From Cryoendolithus antarcticus (Eukaryota > Ascomycota > Dothideomycetes > Cladosporiales > Cladosporiaceae): DNA of 64,000 bases. How positions within the stretch are numbered: the first letter of the stretch is position 1; each line of letters opens with the position of its first letter. The DNA lies in contig NAJO01000056.1 in NCBI GenBank assembly GCA_002077065.1, positions 1 through 64,000 of the forward strand, read 5' to 3'. The notes under the pieces were generated by a model, which saw only the letters and a program-made list of their open reading frames with translations, was not told where the DNA came from and ran no database searches. Shown here piece after piece: positions 63,416 to 64,000 of this stretch. Made by a program: the position numbers and the translations under genes.

Positions 63416-64000
63416 ATGCATCAGGTCAACATGGCAGCCGTGGAAGAGACATCCACCACTACAGGGAGCATGACTTGCGCAGCCGCAACGCAGAAGTTCT
63501 TCGCCATTGTCGAGCTCGTGGAGCAACTGCTCCTTGATGAGAGTGTGACTATAGAGAACCTCTTCGCCCTTCAACGAATCAACAAGGCTGTACAGGGGAT
63601 CATCCACGGATCGCAGCCTCTTCAACGGAAGATGTGCCTGGCATTCGACTCCAAGGCTGATGGCCAGGCGCCTACTCGATACAACGCCATATTCTCCATA
63701 CCTCCTGGCTATTTAGGAATATTCCCACACCAAAGCATCACCAACAAGCGCATCAGCGAAGCCTTCGGCACCTTCACCGTCGTGCTCCTCCCAGGTATCG
63801 AGGGTGGCGTCATGATGGTACGTGCTTGTCCGTTTGGCAGTAGCGATCCATGCCGCCTGGGGTCCGACGTTGTCTTGGGAACCTGGAAAGATATGCTGAT
63901 TGCCAATGTCCCGTTGACTGCGGTGCATCACACTCACGGGAAGGGCCTCCCGTTTCTGAAGGCTGGCATAAAGCAGTCGGACGATGTCAGAACGCTAGGA
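63416..64000 (+). CDS. F-box-like family protein, array copy 6, partial (runs off the window)
   Basis: The frame from the ATG at 63416 is open to the window end, at least 195 residues. The signature is ATQKFFAIVELVEQLLLDESV, LFALQRINKAVQGII and PLQRKMCLAFD. Later blocks NKRISEAFGTFTVVLLPG, TWKDMLIANVPLTAVH and QSDDVRTLG match copies 1, 2 and 4. The ATG lies after a possible 3' splice site ending at 63383. The C-terminal 50 or so residues are expected beyond the window. Confidence 0.7.
   Translation, partial: MHQVNMAAVEETSTTTGSMTCAAATQKFFAIVELVEQLLLDESVTIENLFALQRINKAVQGIIHGSQPLQRKMCLAFDSKADGQAPTRYNAIFSIPPGYLGIFPHQSITNKRISEAFGTFTVVLLPGIEGGVMMVRACPFGSSDPCRLGSDVVLGTWKDMLIANVPLTAVHHTHGKGLPFLKAGIKQSDDVRTLG

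Overview
The window looks like gene-dense chromosomal DNA from a filamentous ascomycete. Most genes carry one to five introns of about 49-70 nt, usually with a GT donor, a CTGAC/CTAAC-like branch point and a CAG/TAG acceptor. Typical fungal families are present: a Zn2Cys6 regulator, RTA1, HET domain, Vps3844, Tvp23, Sec66, Lcl3 and Eaf6. Gene content and style suggest a dothideomycete (Pezizomycotina), but that is inference from family content, not a phylogenetic test. I see no transposon, CRISPR array, rRNA or convincing tRNA.

Layout. 0-3 kb: the 5' end of an Arg/Asp-repeat protein (minus strand), an F-box-like gene and a frameshifted relic of the same family. 3.7-14.7 kb: ERV46 cargo receptor, a nuclear protein with two Myb-like repeats, a Zn2Cys6 regulator convergent with an RTA1 lipid-translocating exporter, a carboxymuconate-type lyase, a NADAR protein and the methionine-salvage dehydratase MDE1. 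14.8-19.6 kb: three same-strand coiled-coil genes, two of them broken by one in-frame stop each. 19.8-23 kb: a divergent SDR and FAD-monooxygenase pair. 23.2-36.4 kb: cyclophilin, an ANCHR-like protein, TVP23, valyl-tRNA synthetase, SEC66 and NPL4, mostly housekeeping genes sharing divergent promoters. 37-57.4 kb: GNAT, HET, EAF6, a mitochondrial-type protein, Vps3844, a six-exon ChaC/GCG1 gene, CDC1-type phosphodiesterase, an NmrA-like reductase, a repeat-rich protein, a LanC-like protein, a coiled-coil protein, dynamitin and LCL3.

57.6-64 kb is the accessory part: six consecutive same-strand copies of one F-box-like family (three apparently intact, one frameshifted, one truncated, one running off the window end). 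This is the clearest lineage-specific structure here.

The most unusual gene-structure signals are: an unannotated mitochondrial-type presequence that is open in frame upstream of the only ATG of valyl-tRNA synthetase and would need non-AUG initiation; a 5-nt microexon plus a GC-AG intron in GCG1; and a duplicated terminal coding unit around the last intron of NPL4. All gene models were built by hand from splice signals and reading-frame continuity; no search or alignment program was run.
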